Positions 54,742-64,000 of a stretch of DNA of 64,000 nucleotides are shown one piece after another. Positions within the stretch are counted from its first letter, which is position 1, and each line of letters starts with the position of its first letter. Both the position numbers and the translations under genes were made by a program. The notes beneath the pieces were generated by a model. That model saw nothing but the letters and a program-made list of their open reading frames with translations, was not told where the DNA came from and did not search any database. This stretch comes from Leptodactylus fallax (taxonomy: Eukaryota; Chordata; Amphibia; Anura; Leptodactylidae): contig CAMRHE010000156.1 of the NCBI GenBank assembly GCA_947044405.1, positions 663,001 through 727,000 on the forward strand, in the 5' to 3' direction.

Positions 54742-57545
54742 TCATAAGGGGGGAGGTAATGGGGGGGGAAACAGATGGCACGGAATAAAGACAACAAACA
54801 AGGAGGTGGAAGAGGAAGGGGAGAGGGGGAGGCTCCGACACAGTGGAGCTATAAACATAAGTACAAAATCAAACTGTATAGAGTATACAACAAGGAGGAG
54901 GGGAAGCTGCCAAAAAGGTGGGGTAGAGAAAGAGGTGCCAAAAATGGAGGTGAAAAGATAGGAAAGGAGGTCTGAAAAGCGGAAGAGTAATAGAAAGTGT
55001 TCTATAGCATCCAAACCCGTTGGGTGGGCGCTATCATCTGATTTAAATTCCGCAACCAGGTTCTCCATGCATCTGATGTACAGGAGTTCCTGGAGCCAGG
55101 CCAGGATAGTGGGTGGGGTAGAGGATTTCCACAGTCTCGGGATGCCGGACCTGGCTGCTACCAGCATGAAGTTGACCAATTTGCAGGTGTGCATATTGAT
55201 TTTACAGGGGAAAATGGAGAAAAGGAGGGGTGCAGGGTCATTCCCCAGGGCTACCCTGGTGACTGTGTCAACAATCCCACAGATCGCGTGCCAAAAGGGC
55301 TATAGAAGGGGCATTTCCACCAAATGTGTAGTATCTTACCCCTAGCTATGCCACATCGCCAACAAAGATCTGAGGCCGATGGGAAAATCTTGTGGAGGAC
55401 AGAGGGCAATCTGTACCATCGGGATAGAATGTTGTAATTAGTCTCTTGAGCCTTACAAGAGATAGAAAACTTGTGACTCGATTGGAAGGCCGATAGCCAC
55501 ACATCAGGTGGAAATGTAGTGTCAAGATCCCTCTCCCAACCTGAAGTAAAAGCCGGCAGTGGGGCTTGTGTTGGAGAGGAGATTGTAGATGGTTGAGACA
55601 GGGGGGCAGACACATGGACGAGGATTTGCACAACCTTTCAAATGGGAGCAAAGACCTGTGGAGAACACAAGTGCATTTAAGGGAAGTGTAGAAATGGTGC
55701 AATTGCAAGTAATGCCAGTGTGAGGCTTGATTCCTGGAATCTGAAAGCACCATTTCAGCATAGGGTTTGATAGAAGAGGAAGAGAGTACCTAGGAGAATG
55801 TAAGAATGTGAGGACCAGTAATGTGTAGAAGAAAGGTTGAGTGGAGAGTGGCAGGAAAGTCTAGGTTGCTTGATATAGGCATCAGTGGACCATCATTGGT
55901 AAAAAGCCGCTTAACCGAGGCATACTGGCAGCAGGTCCCCAGGACTTGGCACGTCTCATATGGGAGGTCTGGGTTGGTTTTGTCTGATCTATGGCGCTTG
56001 TGAAGCCAAGGAAGTGATACAAGGGGGAGAGGGCATAAAGACCCCTCCAGGGCAACCCAGAGGAGTGGTGCCAGTCCAATATGTGTGTTGTAACTGTGGC
56101 AAGGTAATATTTGGTGCAGTCAGGGATCGCCAGGTCTCCCAACAATTTAGGCCTAAACAAAACATGCTTGGTGAGTCTCGGGGTTTTAGAGGTCTATATA
56201 AATCTGGAAAATGATTTTTGAAGCAGGGAGAGGAAGTCCTTAGGGAGTAGTATGGGGATGGTCTGAAAGAGGTAGAGTAGCCTCGGGAGAAAATTAATCT
56301 TCAGAAGGTTGATGCGGCCCAGCCATGAAAAACCTCTGATGCCCCACTTAGTCAGGTCGTTTTGGAGGGTGCATAGGATGGGAAGGAAATTGAGACCATA
56401 GGTGTCAAATAGGGTTTGTGGGAGGTGAACGGGGACCACGTAAACGGGAAAGTTAACCGGAGAGAGGCAACCAAGGATTCAGGCAGGGAGACGTTTAGAG
56501 TGGTACTCTTAGACAAGTTTATTTTATAATTACTGAAGTAACTGTAGGTAGTTATTTCTCGGAGGAGTGAGGGGAAAGATGTTAGTGGCTGTGTAATGAA
56601 CAAGAGGACATCATTCACAAACGCCGAAATCTTTAGGTGAAGGTCCCCTACTTTAGCCTCTTTATGTCTGGGTTACCTCTGACGGTAACCAGTAGGTACT
56701 CCATGACTAAAGCATAGAGGATTGGTGAGAGGGGACAACCCTGACGGGTGCCATTATGAATAGTGAGAGAAGACGATAGGGTACCATTGACTCAAATTCT
56801 AGCCTGGGGGGACAAATATAAAGCTTGGATATATTACAGCATGGCAGAGCCGAGTCCTGTCTGAGTAAGTGTAGCCTCGAGGAAGCCCCAGTCCACCCTA
56901 TCGAAGGCCTTCTCCGTGTCCAGGGATACTAACATCATGGGGGTGTGAGAGCGCAGAGCATGATGGACAGCAGAAAAGGCCTTGAGGGTGTTATCCCTCG
57001 CCTCCCTCTGTGGAATGAAGCCTACCTGGTCCAGATGTATTAACCTGTTTGTATGAGAACCTAGTCTATTGGCTATCAGTTTGGCAATCAGTTTGATGTC
57101 AGTATTGATCAGGGAAATTGGCCTATAGCTAGGACATAGAAGCAGGTCTTTGCCCTTTTTTAGGAGGACAGTAACATGAGCATGAAGAGAAGAAGGCAAG
57201 AATGGAGTCTCAGGGGAGATAGCATTGAAGGCTTTGAGGAGGATAGGGTCTAATTCTGGTTTGAGGGAGTTATTAAAATGGGAGGTAAACCCATCAAGGA
57301 CTGGACTCTTACCTGTCGGCAGATCAGATATACCCGACTTAAGCTCCTGAGGGGAGAATGGAGAGTCCAAGTGGGACGAATCATCCGCATCGAGGGAGGG
57401 CAGGGCCTTGTGGGAGATATATTGTAAGAGAGTTATTGGGGGGTCTGGTGTGGAATTTGAGGTCATGGGGGGGTTAAGTTATAAAGTGAGTCAAAGTAAT
57501 CTCAGAAAATAGCGACTATGTCAGTAGAGAGATGGGATATACAGC
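54742..57545 (-). pseudogene. L1-C ORF2: RT domain and C-terminal knuckle
   Basis: From 57466 the RT begins: SPFSPQELKSGISDLPTGKS, CPSYRPISLINTDIKLIAKL, LDQVGFIPQREARDNTLKAF and SLDTEKAFDRVDWGFLEATL (catalytic Asp kept). The next RT box should be FADD but reads FVND near 56615, losing a catalytic Asp. Then GFSWLGRINLLKINFLPRLL, TNYNILSRWYRLPSVLHKIF and the knuckle CWRCGIARGKILHIWWKC at about 55350. The tail ends in a leucine- and proline-rich stretch at 54742. At least five frame changes. Confidence 0.88.
57538..57545. repeat. 8-bp target-site duplication of hAT-C, left copy
   Basis: TATACAGC, repeated exactly at 59936-59943. Confidence 0.9.
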
Positions 57546-59935
57546 CAGGGGCGCACTGCTAATGTCCGGGAGGCGGCATTTTACTATTTAATGTAAACCA
57601 GCCCAGGACAGGCCGCTTTAAAAAAAAAAAAAAAAACAGAGCTGAGCGCGGCCTGTCCTGGGCTGGTTTACAAGACGTCGCATCTCAGCGCAGGCGGCGA
57701 TACAATGACGTCATCACGCCGCCTACGCTGAGACACAGACGTCGCGGACAACAAGGCATCGCAGGTGAGTATAGCTTTTTTTTATCTATATAAATAGGCC
57801 GTAACCTGTTGGAGTATCCCCGGCAGGTCAGGGCCTATTTATTTACCTACCCGCGTCTGCTCGTGGCCGCCCCCGCTTCCCTTCTGCTATGGGCCGCAGA
57901 AAGGGAAGCGGATGCCGCTGTGAGCGGCCGCGGGCATCGGTAAGTTAGGCCGTGGGCCGCAAATACTACTATTATTATACTCCGGGGTCTATTCAGAGGG
58001 AACATAAAAAACAGTGTTACTCACCTCCTGCGATCCGATGTAACTCCGAGCAGGCTTGAGGCCTGTGGTGACGTCATCAGGTCGCGTCGCCGGCCTGATC
58101 ACGTGACGTGTGTGCGCAATTAAACAGGGCCGAAAGCTGCAAGGAGTGCACCGGTGTCCAGGATAGGTAAGTAACTCTGATTTTTATGTTTGTATTCTCC
58201 CCTGGGTCTCCAATCATTATACTCTGGGGTCTGAAAAGACCCCAGAGTATAATAATAGTTCATGGGTGGTCCACTATGGGGCATAATACCCTGTGCAGGG
58301 ACCACTGTAGAGCATAATACCCTGTGCAGGGGCCACTCTGGAGCATAATACAAGTGCAGGAGCCACTATGGAGCATAATACCAGTGCAAGGGCCACTATG
58401 GAGGATAATACCAGTGCAGGGGCCACTATGGAGCATAATACCCTGTGCAGGGGCCACTCTGGAGCATAATACCAGTGCAGGGGCCACTATGGAGCATAAT
58501 ACCGTGTGCTGGGGCCACTATAGAACATAATACAAGTGCAGGGGCCACTATGGAGCATAATACCAGTGCAGGGGCCAATATGGGGCATAAAACTGTGTGC
58601 AGGAGTTGCTGCGGAACATAATACCGTGTGCAGTGGCCAATGCGGGGCATAATACCGTGAGCAGGGGCCACTATGGAGCATAATACTGTGTGCAGGGGCC
58701 GCTGAGAGGCATAATACAGTGTGCAGGGGCCGCTGCGGGCCATAACACTGTGTAATACTGTGTGCAGGGGCTGCTGTGGAACTTTATAGTGTGTGTAAAT
58801 GGGGCGCTATAAACATGGGCTATGGCACCTGTTTATATTATACGCTGTCTGTTTATAGTGACCGTGTGATGTAATTGTAGCCTTGTCACATACTGTAGAC
58901 ATGTACAGGACGAGGCTGTAGTTACATGACATGGCCGCTATGAGCTGACATACACTATGTAAACAGAGAAGCTGTCACGGCGCTTACACAGGTACCATTC
59001 AAACAGCTGATCAGTGGGGGTCCTGGGTTTTTGAACCCCACTGATTAGTTTATTAATGACCTGGAAAACCTTTTAATTAGTTAACACCTGGGGTATTATT
59101 AATAAGGGGCACTATTTATACAGGGTACACACGGACATTATTAATATAAAGATGCACTTGGGGGTATTATTCATTATGGGGGGTTATATCATATATTTTA
59201 TAATTGGGGGTAGCAGCAGGATGGGGGCTTTGTGTAGGTGAGGACAATGTGGGTTGGATTCCTGGAAAAGTGAGGAGCCAAAGATGTCTGTGTTGCAACC
59301 TTTACAGAGACAAGTCACAGCTGGAAGAAGTGGTCATGGCGGTCCAGAGGGAAGAGAAGGGAAATGTGACCGATTAGTCAGAGACGTCACCTGTAAGTCA
59401 CAGAATGTTACTGCACTGTATTCACCTAAATGATAGAGGATAAATACCTGAGTGATGGGGGTCTGTCTGCTGAGACCCCCACTGAGCCTGAGAATTGGGT
59501 TTTTGCCCCACTAGGTGGGAATTCAGCCTGACCGCAGCCATATATATAGGTGTGTCACTTGGTGGATGGACGAACCAGCGTGGCTCTCATTCACTTCAAT
59601 GGGAGTGCCAAAGATACCCGAAGTCCAGTACTCAGCTATCTGCGGCACTCCTATTATAGAGAATGGGGGCCACGTGGGCTCGTCCATCCACCAAGAAGAA
59701 GATGTGTGACGTTACTTTCATTGTTAATGCCGTGTTGTTGATCTGATACTGAAGTAATACAGGAAGAAGAATTCTTAAAAACTGTTTTATAACTTTGTAT
59801 ATTGTGTATATTGTGCGACGATAACAGTGTGTTAAACTAGTAGCATGGAAACTCAGTTTTTTTTGTTTTTTTTTTTGGGGGGGGGCGTCTTTCTATAGTC
59901 CGCCTCAGGCAGCAAAGAGGCTAGGTTCACCACTG
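57546..59935 (+). mobile_element. Complete non-autonomous hAT element, copy C, with minisatellite
   Basis: The ends are CAGGGGCGCACTG and, inward from the right, CAGTGGTGAACCTAGCC; 8 of 13 terminal positions match. An exact 8-bp duplication (TATACAGC) brackets 2390 bp. Internal order from the left: an inverted pair AACCAGCCCAGGACAGG / CCTGTCCTGGGCTGGTT, CG-rich segments, two GGGGTCT palindrome sites, about 16 minisatellite units (58260-58760), a ~1-kb single-copy part, the ~138-bp hairpin and the terminus. No transposase. Confidence 0.92.
58260..58760 (+). repeat. 30-32 bp minisatellite inside hAT-C
   Basis: About 16 units such as GGGGCCACTATGGAGCATAA followed by TACCAGTGCA or TACCGTGTGCA. 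Variants differ by a 2-bp GT indel, giving 30- and 32-bp units. Confidence 0.9.
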
Positions 59936-60012
59936 TATACAGCCAGATGGCTGCTTGATGGACATGGGCCAGAAGGTGACCTGCTTTATTCTCCCACTCA
60001 TAGAAAGAGCGC
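59936..60012 (-). pseudogene. L1-C ORF2 segment between endonuclease and RT
   Basis: Reads RSFYEWENKAGHLLAHVHQ, the conserved L1 block with NKAG lying before the RT domain. It sits between hAT-C and the next insert, which shows that both are inside the same LINE. Confidence 0.8.
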
Positions 60013-60562
60013 TATCCCAGTTGTTGGAGATGCTGCTGCTTGTGTTCAAGGAGACTCAACAATGTCAAAGGCAAATTCCACACAAGTCGAATTACAAAAA
60101 TATATAATTTATTGAGAATACATCAATATACATATTGTTAAAAATACATATCAAAGATGCACAGGGACAAAAAACGTATCCACATTAGTATAACCCAACA
60201 CGTGTTAAATGTTTTACATTAAACAAACATATAGAGAGGTTATAGATCTGACTTCATTACACACAATTAATAACTAGCATGCAGCCATGTGTATTGCAAA
60301 GCAAATTATAATTAGTAAGTAGAACCCATAATAAGGATTATAGTATAACGAAAAGCCATGCAAGACATGGACAAAACATGCCAGATGCTATAAAGGTAGT
60401 ACAAGATCATAATATACCAATACCCCAAGTATTAACCATGAAAAATAACATCCACCTTACCATGTGGGCGCTTTCACACGTGGTAAGGTAGATGCTATTT
60501 TTCATGGTTAATACTTTACCTTTGGCATTGTTAAGTATCTTTGATGGGGTTCCACTTTTTGA
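60013..60562. mobile_element. Insert in L1-C, possibly a Penelope-type tail, with hairpin
   Basis: About 550 bp that interrupts L1-C coding sequence. At 60424-60526 it has a ~40-bp imperfect inverted repeat (AAGTATTAACCATGAAAAAT ... ATTTTTCATGGTTAATACTT). Minus-strand text AACACGTGTTGGGTTATAC and TCTCAATAAATTATAT has the look of a Penelope-type tail, but there is no clear duplication or hammerhead core. Limits are approximate. Confidence 0.4.
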
Positions 60563-61417
60563 TATTGTTTTTTTTATTAGTCCTATATTTTGTTATATTT
60601 GTGTTGAAGGAGGTTTCTAACCTCATGACGGACAGCAGTGAGAGAGACAAGAGTGTCACTTTGAAAGGATTGTCTATGTTGCGCCTCTAGCCTGTTTAAA
60701 GACTGCAGGAGGGATTGCAGCCTATGGTTCGCAGCTCTCTTAATTCTGGCGCTATGCTTAATCAAGACCCCTGTCAGGACACATTTCAACGCCTCCCACT
60801 GAATGGGTGGAGAGGTGGAGTCATGCATGTAGTTATGCTCAGACTCAGTAATAGAGCTTTTGAGTTCAGCGATGCATTGATCGTCAAGTAGCAGCGACTC
60901 ATTGAGTCTCCAAGTGTTGGAGTGAGGGGTCGGGGGCAAGAGGGTAAGAGAGTAGGTGACAGGAGAGTGGTCAGAAAGTAAGGTGTTACCTATGGAAGCA
61001 GTAGTGACTTGTAGTAGGAGGGCATGGGGTACAAAAATGTAATCCAATCTGCTATATGAGTTGTGGGCATGTGAGTAGAAAGAGTAGTCTTTTGTGTCAG
61101 GGAACAGGATATGCCAAGAATTGCACAGCAGCATGGAGTGGAGAGATTTACGGAGTCAATTGAGGGCATGATAGGAGATGTGGGAACAACCCGACGAGGA
61201 ATCTAACAGGAGGTTGATGGTAAGATTTAGATTTCCATAGAGAATGAGATGTCCACAGGCAAAGGACTGTAAGGTAACTAGTGTAGAGTGTAGAAAGGGG
61301 ACTTGGCCTGAGCTGGGGGAATAAACATTTGCTATGGTGTACGTTTTAACATGCTTCTCACAATCAGAAAAAGGTATCGGGCCTCAGGGTCAGCAAGTGT
61401 GTCAACTACCTTGACAG
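60563..61417 (-). pseudogene. L1-C ORF2: endonuclease C-terminal part
   Basis: TYTIANVYSPSSGQVPFLHS, GHLILYGNLNLTINLLLDSS (the G-D-F-N strand of APE endonucleases, D changed to N), then an open frame from 61134 with SYSRLDYIFVPHALLLQV and LLSDHSPVTYSLTLL (catalytic S-D-H). It ends with HEVRNLLQHKYNKI before the insert. The endonuclease nicks target DNA to prime reverse transcription; the metal-binding D is lost here. Confidence 0.85.
61405..61417. repeat. 13-bp target-site duplication of the Penelope-like element, left copy
   Basis: ACTACCTTGACAG, repeated exactly at 63732-63744. L1-C coding sequence continues on both sides. Confidence 0.85.
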
Positions 61418-61779
61418 TAGTGGAAGAGTGAAGAAATCAGACGATACCTTTTAGAGGCTAACTGAGAGTACTAGTACTAGCTCTCTTCTTCACACATGGT
61501 GTAATATAAGAAACTGAAAATTCACAGACTTTTTATACACAGAAGACATGGATCTTCAAAGGATCTTGGAATAACAAAATGCAATATAAGTAGAGAAGTT
61601 ATTTACAACAGGTCAGGAAATAAACAGTCTGGAAAACTGACGGAGGGATCTGTTATCTGTTTGCAATCTGGGATAAGCCCTTTTACCTGCTTCTGGACCT
61701 GGATTGGAAACTTCTTGATCATATTCTTTAGTTGTTTCATATAGGCCTCTGTGGGATCACTTCCAAGTTTGGAGTAATG

Positions 61780-63289
61780 GATGGGATTTCACAGATCTCA
61801 GAGGATCCCAGGCCGGGCTGCTTCTATATGCTCCCAAAGATACACAAAGATGGCAACCCTGGGAGGCCTATCATTTCTGGCATTGGGACACTAACGGAAA
61901 ACATCTCGGGTTGGGTGGAAAATCTCCTAAAACTCCTTTTCAGGGATACTCCAAGCTATATCTAGGACACCACTGACCTTCTTAACAAACTGAATGCCCT
62001 GGGCCAACTACCTGAGGGTATCATTTTAACCACCATGGATGTGGAATCCCTGTATACCAACATTCCCCACAAGATTGGAGATGCAGCATGTCGGGTACAC
62101 CTGGAAAAACAAAACCTCCCAACAGAACCAGTAATGCAGCTCATACAATTCATCCTTAGCCACAACTATTTTACTTTTGGAGAGGATCTATATCTACAGT
62201 GAATGGGAACTTCAATGGGGACCAGATGTGCACCCCAGTATGCAAATCTCTTTATGGCTGAATTGGAAGGAGCATACTTATCAACATGCACCACCAAACC
62301 TATGATTTACCTTCGTTATGTCGATGATATCCTTGTCATCTGGACTGCAGGTGAGGAGGCCCCACTTCAATTCCATAATGACTTCAATGACTTTCACTCT
62401 ACCATCAACCTTAAACTTAGCTATTCAGAGAGTGAAATCCACTTTCTGGATACCACAATATATATTAAAAACCACCGGCTACTCACTTCAATATACCACA
62501 AACCCACAGACAGAATGGCCTACCTAAGAAACGACAGCTTCCACCCCAAACACACAAGACAATCTATTATTTACAGGCAGGCTATACGATACATATACGT
62601 ATTTGCTCCGACAAAGCAGACCTGGACAAGCACCTCCAGGATCTGAGGACGAAATTTCTCCGATTGGGATACAAACCAAATGTGACGGACAACCAATTAA
62701 ACAAAGCGGCAGCCATTAACAGAGACAGTCTTCTCACATATAAAGAGACTCAGAAAGTAGCCCAATTGCCTCTAGTTGTCACCTACAACCCACAGCTGGA
62801 GATCCTACGAAGGATTGCCAAGGAGCTCCAACCAAACTACATAGGGACAATAGACTCAAAGACATATTTCCAGTCCCCCCTCTCCTTTCCTTTCGACAAC
62901 CACCAAACCTGAGGCCTATTATTGTCCGCAGTGCCCTGAAGGTCCCAACTGAAAATGGCACCTCACCTTGCCTGCAAAACAGGTGCAAGACCTGCAGGCA
63001 CATCCACACTGCTGACAGTGTACCTGTCCCACAATCACAACAGGTGCACAGAATTAGGGGGACATTTTCCTGCAGGTCTTCCAATGTGGTGTATCTCATA
63101 ATGTGTGTGCAATGTCCCACCACAGGCCTCTATGTGGGGAAAACAGGGAAGAGACTTAGTCAGCGAATGAACTCACACATATTCAACATTAATAACAGCA
63201 GAACAGATCTCCCAGTGGCCGCACATTTCTCCAGAGAAGACCACTCTATTGAAGATTTGCGGGTTTGTGGTTTTAATGGGACATTTTAA
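61780..63289 (+). pseudogene. Penelope-like RT with C-terminal GIY-YIG endonuclease
   Basis: RT begins at RPGCFYMLPKIHKDGNPGRP and PIISGIGTLTENISGWVE. After a stop at 61963, ILTTMDVESLYTNIPH (catalytic Asp), then after another stop GTSMGTRCAPQYANLFM and YLRYVDDILVIWTAG (YVDD box intact), ESEIHFLDTTIYI and TSIYHKPTDR. A frame change near 62640 and one near 62900 lead to the Cys/His linker (CLQNRCKTCRHI) and the GIY-YIG module: NVVYLIMCVQC, TGLYVGKTGKRLSQRMNSH. It ends at 63289. The N-terminal part is missing. Four or more lesions make it inactive. Confidence 0.92.
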
Positions 63290-63605
63290 GATGCAAAGGG
63301 AGAGAAATGAATGGGAATATAAGTTAATGCAAAAATTTCTAACTTTGCAATTTGGACTTAATATTCATGCCAGTTTCATGTCACAATATGTATGAACTGT
63401 GAGGGTCACAAATCACCACCTGATTGCAAACAGATAACATATCCCTCCGTCACGCCCCACAAGTTTTCCAGACTGTTTATTTCCTGACCTGTTGTAAATA
63501 ACTTCTCTACTTATATTGCATTTTGTTATTCCAAGATCCTTTGAAGATCCATGTCTTCTGTATATATAAAAGTCTGTGAATTTTCAGTTTCTTGTATTAC
63601 ACCAT

Positions 63606-63640
63606 GTGTGAAGAAGAGAGCTAGTACTCTCGAAAGCTTA
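63606..63640 (+). ncRNA. Hammerhead-like motif in the Penelope-like 3' arm
   Basis: TGTGAAGAA, then a perfect stem GAGAG-CTAGTA-CTCTC, then GAAAGC. This matches the hammerhead core (CTGATGA - stem II - GAAA) at most positions, with U-G-A-N-G-A kept but the leading C changed. Such ribozymes are described in Penelope-like elements. The left inverted arm has an altered stem with an extra CTAGTA. Confidence 0.45.
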
Positions 63641-63731
63641 CTATGAAATATACTCAGTTAGCCTCTAAAAGGTATTGCCTGATTTCTTCACTCTTCCACT
63701 ACTTTCTATGGATAACACGGTACAACATTAT

Positions 63732-63973
63732 ACTACCTTGACAGGGAGATTTTTATGAAAGACAGTAGCCACACCCATAGTCTTCCCAGAGGAGCAACTA
63801 CTGTGGTACCAGGAGGGGTAGTATCGATTTTTGATTGTGGGGGTAAGGAAGTGTGTCTCCTGTAGGCACAGTATGTGGACCTGTTGTTTGTGGGAGTCAT
63901 ACAAGATCTATGACCATTTTTCAGGTATATTCAGGCCTTTGACGTTAAAAGAGGAGATGGTGATGTTTGCCAT
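63732..63973 (-). pseudogene. L1-C ORF2 N-terminus (endonuclease start)
   Basis: ATG at 63973 starts MANITISSFNVKGLN followed by a stop after about 22 codons, then HILCLQETHFLTPTIKNR and GVATVFHKNL. NVKGLN and LQETH are the first two conserved APE-endonuclease blocks; the Glu of LQETH is catalytic. It is cut at 63745 by the Penelope-like insertion. This fixes the ORF2 start and indicates that ORF1 lies just outside the window. Confidence 0.88.
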
Positions 63974-64000
63974 CAGGAGGGGGGTGAGGAGGGGGATAGG

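Larger units (their letters stand above)
61418..63731 (+). mobile_element. Penelope-like element with inverted terminal arms
   Basis: 2314 bp between exact 13-bp duplications. The right arm (about 63430-63731) carries the element's 3' region. The left arm (61418 to about 61670) is the same sequence inverted, and a short minus-strand coding scrap (DPTEAYMKQLKNMIKKF) follows it at about 61770-61690. This inverted 5' piece is a known structural habit of Penelope-like copies. The plus-strand body encodes RT and a GIY-YIG endonuclease. Confidence 0.88.
54660..64000 (-). mobile_element. L1/Tx1-like LINE (L1-C), ORF2 split by three insertions
   Basis: The 3' end is the A-rich (minus strand) sequence at about 54660. 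ORF2 starts at 63973 and its stop is at 54742. Removing the hAT element (57546-59935), the insert at about 60013-60562 and the Penelope-like element (61418-63731) leaves about 3.95 kb, close to a normal 1300-residue ORF2. ORF1 would lie beyond the window. The coding sequence carries stops and frame changes. Confidence 0.85.

Noticed and set aside
54775..54975. Glycine- and lysine-rich plus-strand frame
   Set aside because: Antisense shadow of the L1-C C-terminus and 3' UTR.

Overview
The window looks like transposon-dense intergenic DNA from a vertebrate, most likely a frog or another amphibian with a large genome. I found no host protein-coding gene, tRNA, rRNA or prokaryotic feature. The amphibian reading rests on the mix of repeats: many Tc1/mariner families with long terminal inverted repeats (TIRs), MITEs with TTAA targets and TTAAAGGGG ends, L1/Tx1-like LINEs, an L2/CR1 tail with an AAT microsatellite, Penelope-like elements, hAT elements and Ty3/gypsy elements. 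A fish or other vertebrate cannot be excluded by reading alone. Every element gene I can read is broken by stops, frameshifts, deletions or later insertions; the cleanest open stretch is the protease-RT frame at 38971-40165.

Layout. 1-632 is an L2/CR1-type LINE 3' end. 633-5041 is a decayed plus-strand L1-like LINE, split at 1765-3329 by a minus-strand L1-like copy flanked by a 15-bp target-site duplication (TSD). 5042-8690 holds minisatellite-bearing hAT fragments, a TTAA MITE, AT-rich DNA, an old SINE-like repeat and Penelope-type tails. 8689-18199 carries four minus-strand Tc1/mariner relics, a 300-bp inverted repeat and a 1.86-kb non-autonomous element with TTAACCCC-type ends. 19291-26093 is a minus-strand gypsy element whose integrase lies before its reverse transcriptase (Gmr1-like order); its gag is split by a 2.3-kb hAT element. 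26115-37771 is a run of Tc1/mariner copies, including a large palindrome (28433-33757). 37790-40165 contains two LTR-like stretches and a plus-strand gypsy protease-RT fragment. 40166-54658 is sparser, with MITEs, another hAT copy, a Tc1 relic, a BED-finger hAT relic with TIRs and near-matching TSDs, and another Tc1-like relic. 54660-64000 is one long minus-strand L1-like ORF2 split by a hAT element (8-bp TSD), an unidentified insert and a Penelope-like element with a GIY-YIG domain (13-bp TSD).

How the parts relate. The elements do not form a pathway; they form a stratigraphy. Precise TSDs give relative ages: hAT-A is younger than the Gmr1-like gypsy, hAT-C and the Penelope-like element are younger than the 3' L1, and a 426-bp hammerhead-like fragment is younger than the Tc1 copy it split. 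One hAT family (copies at 22956-25281, 42507-~43735 and 57546-59935, plus fragments at 5042-5529 and 7263-7806) carries an internal 30-32 bp minisatellite and a conserved ~138-bp hairpin.
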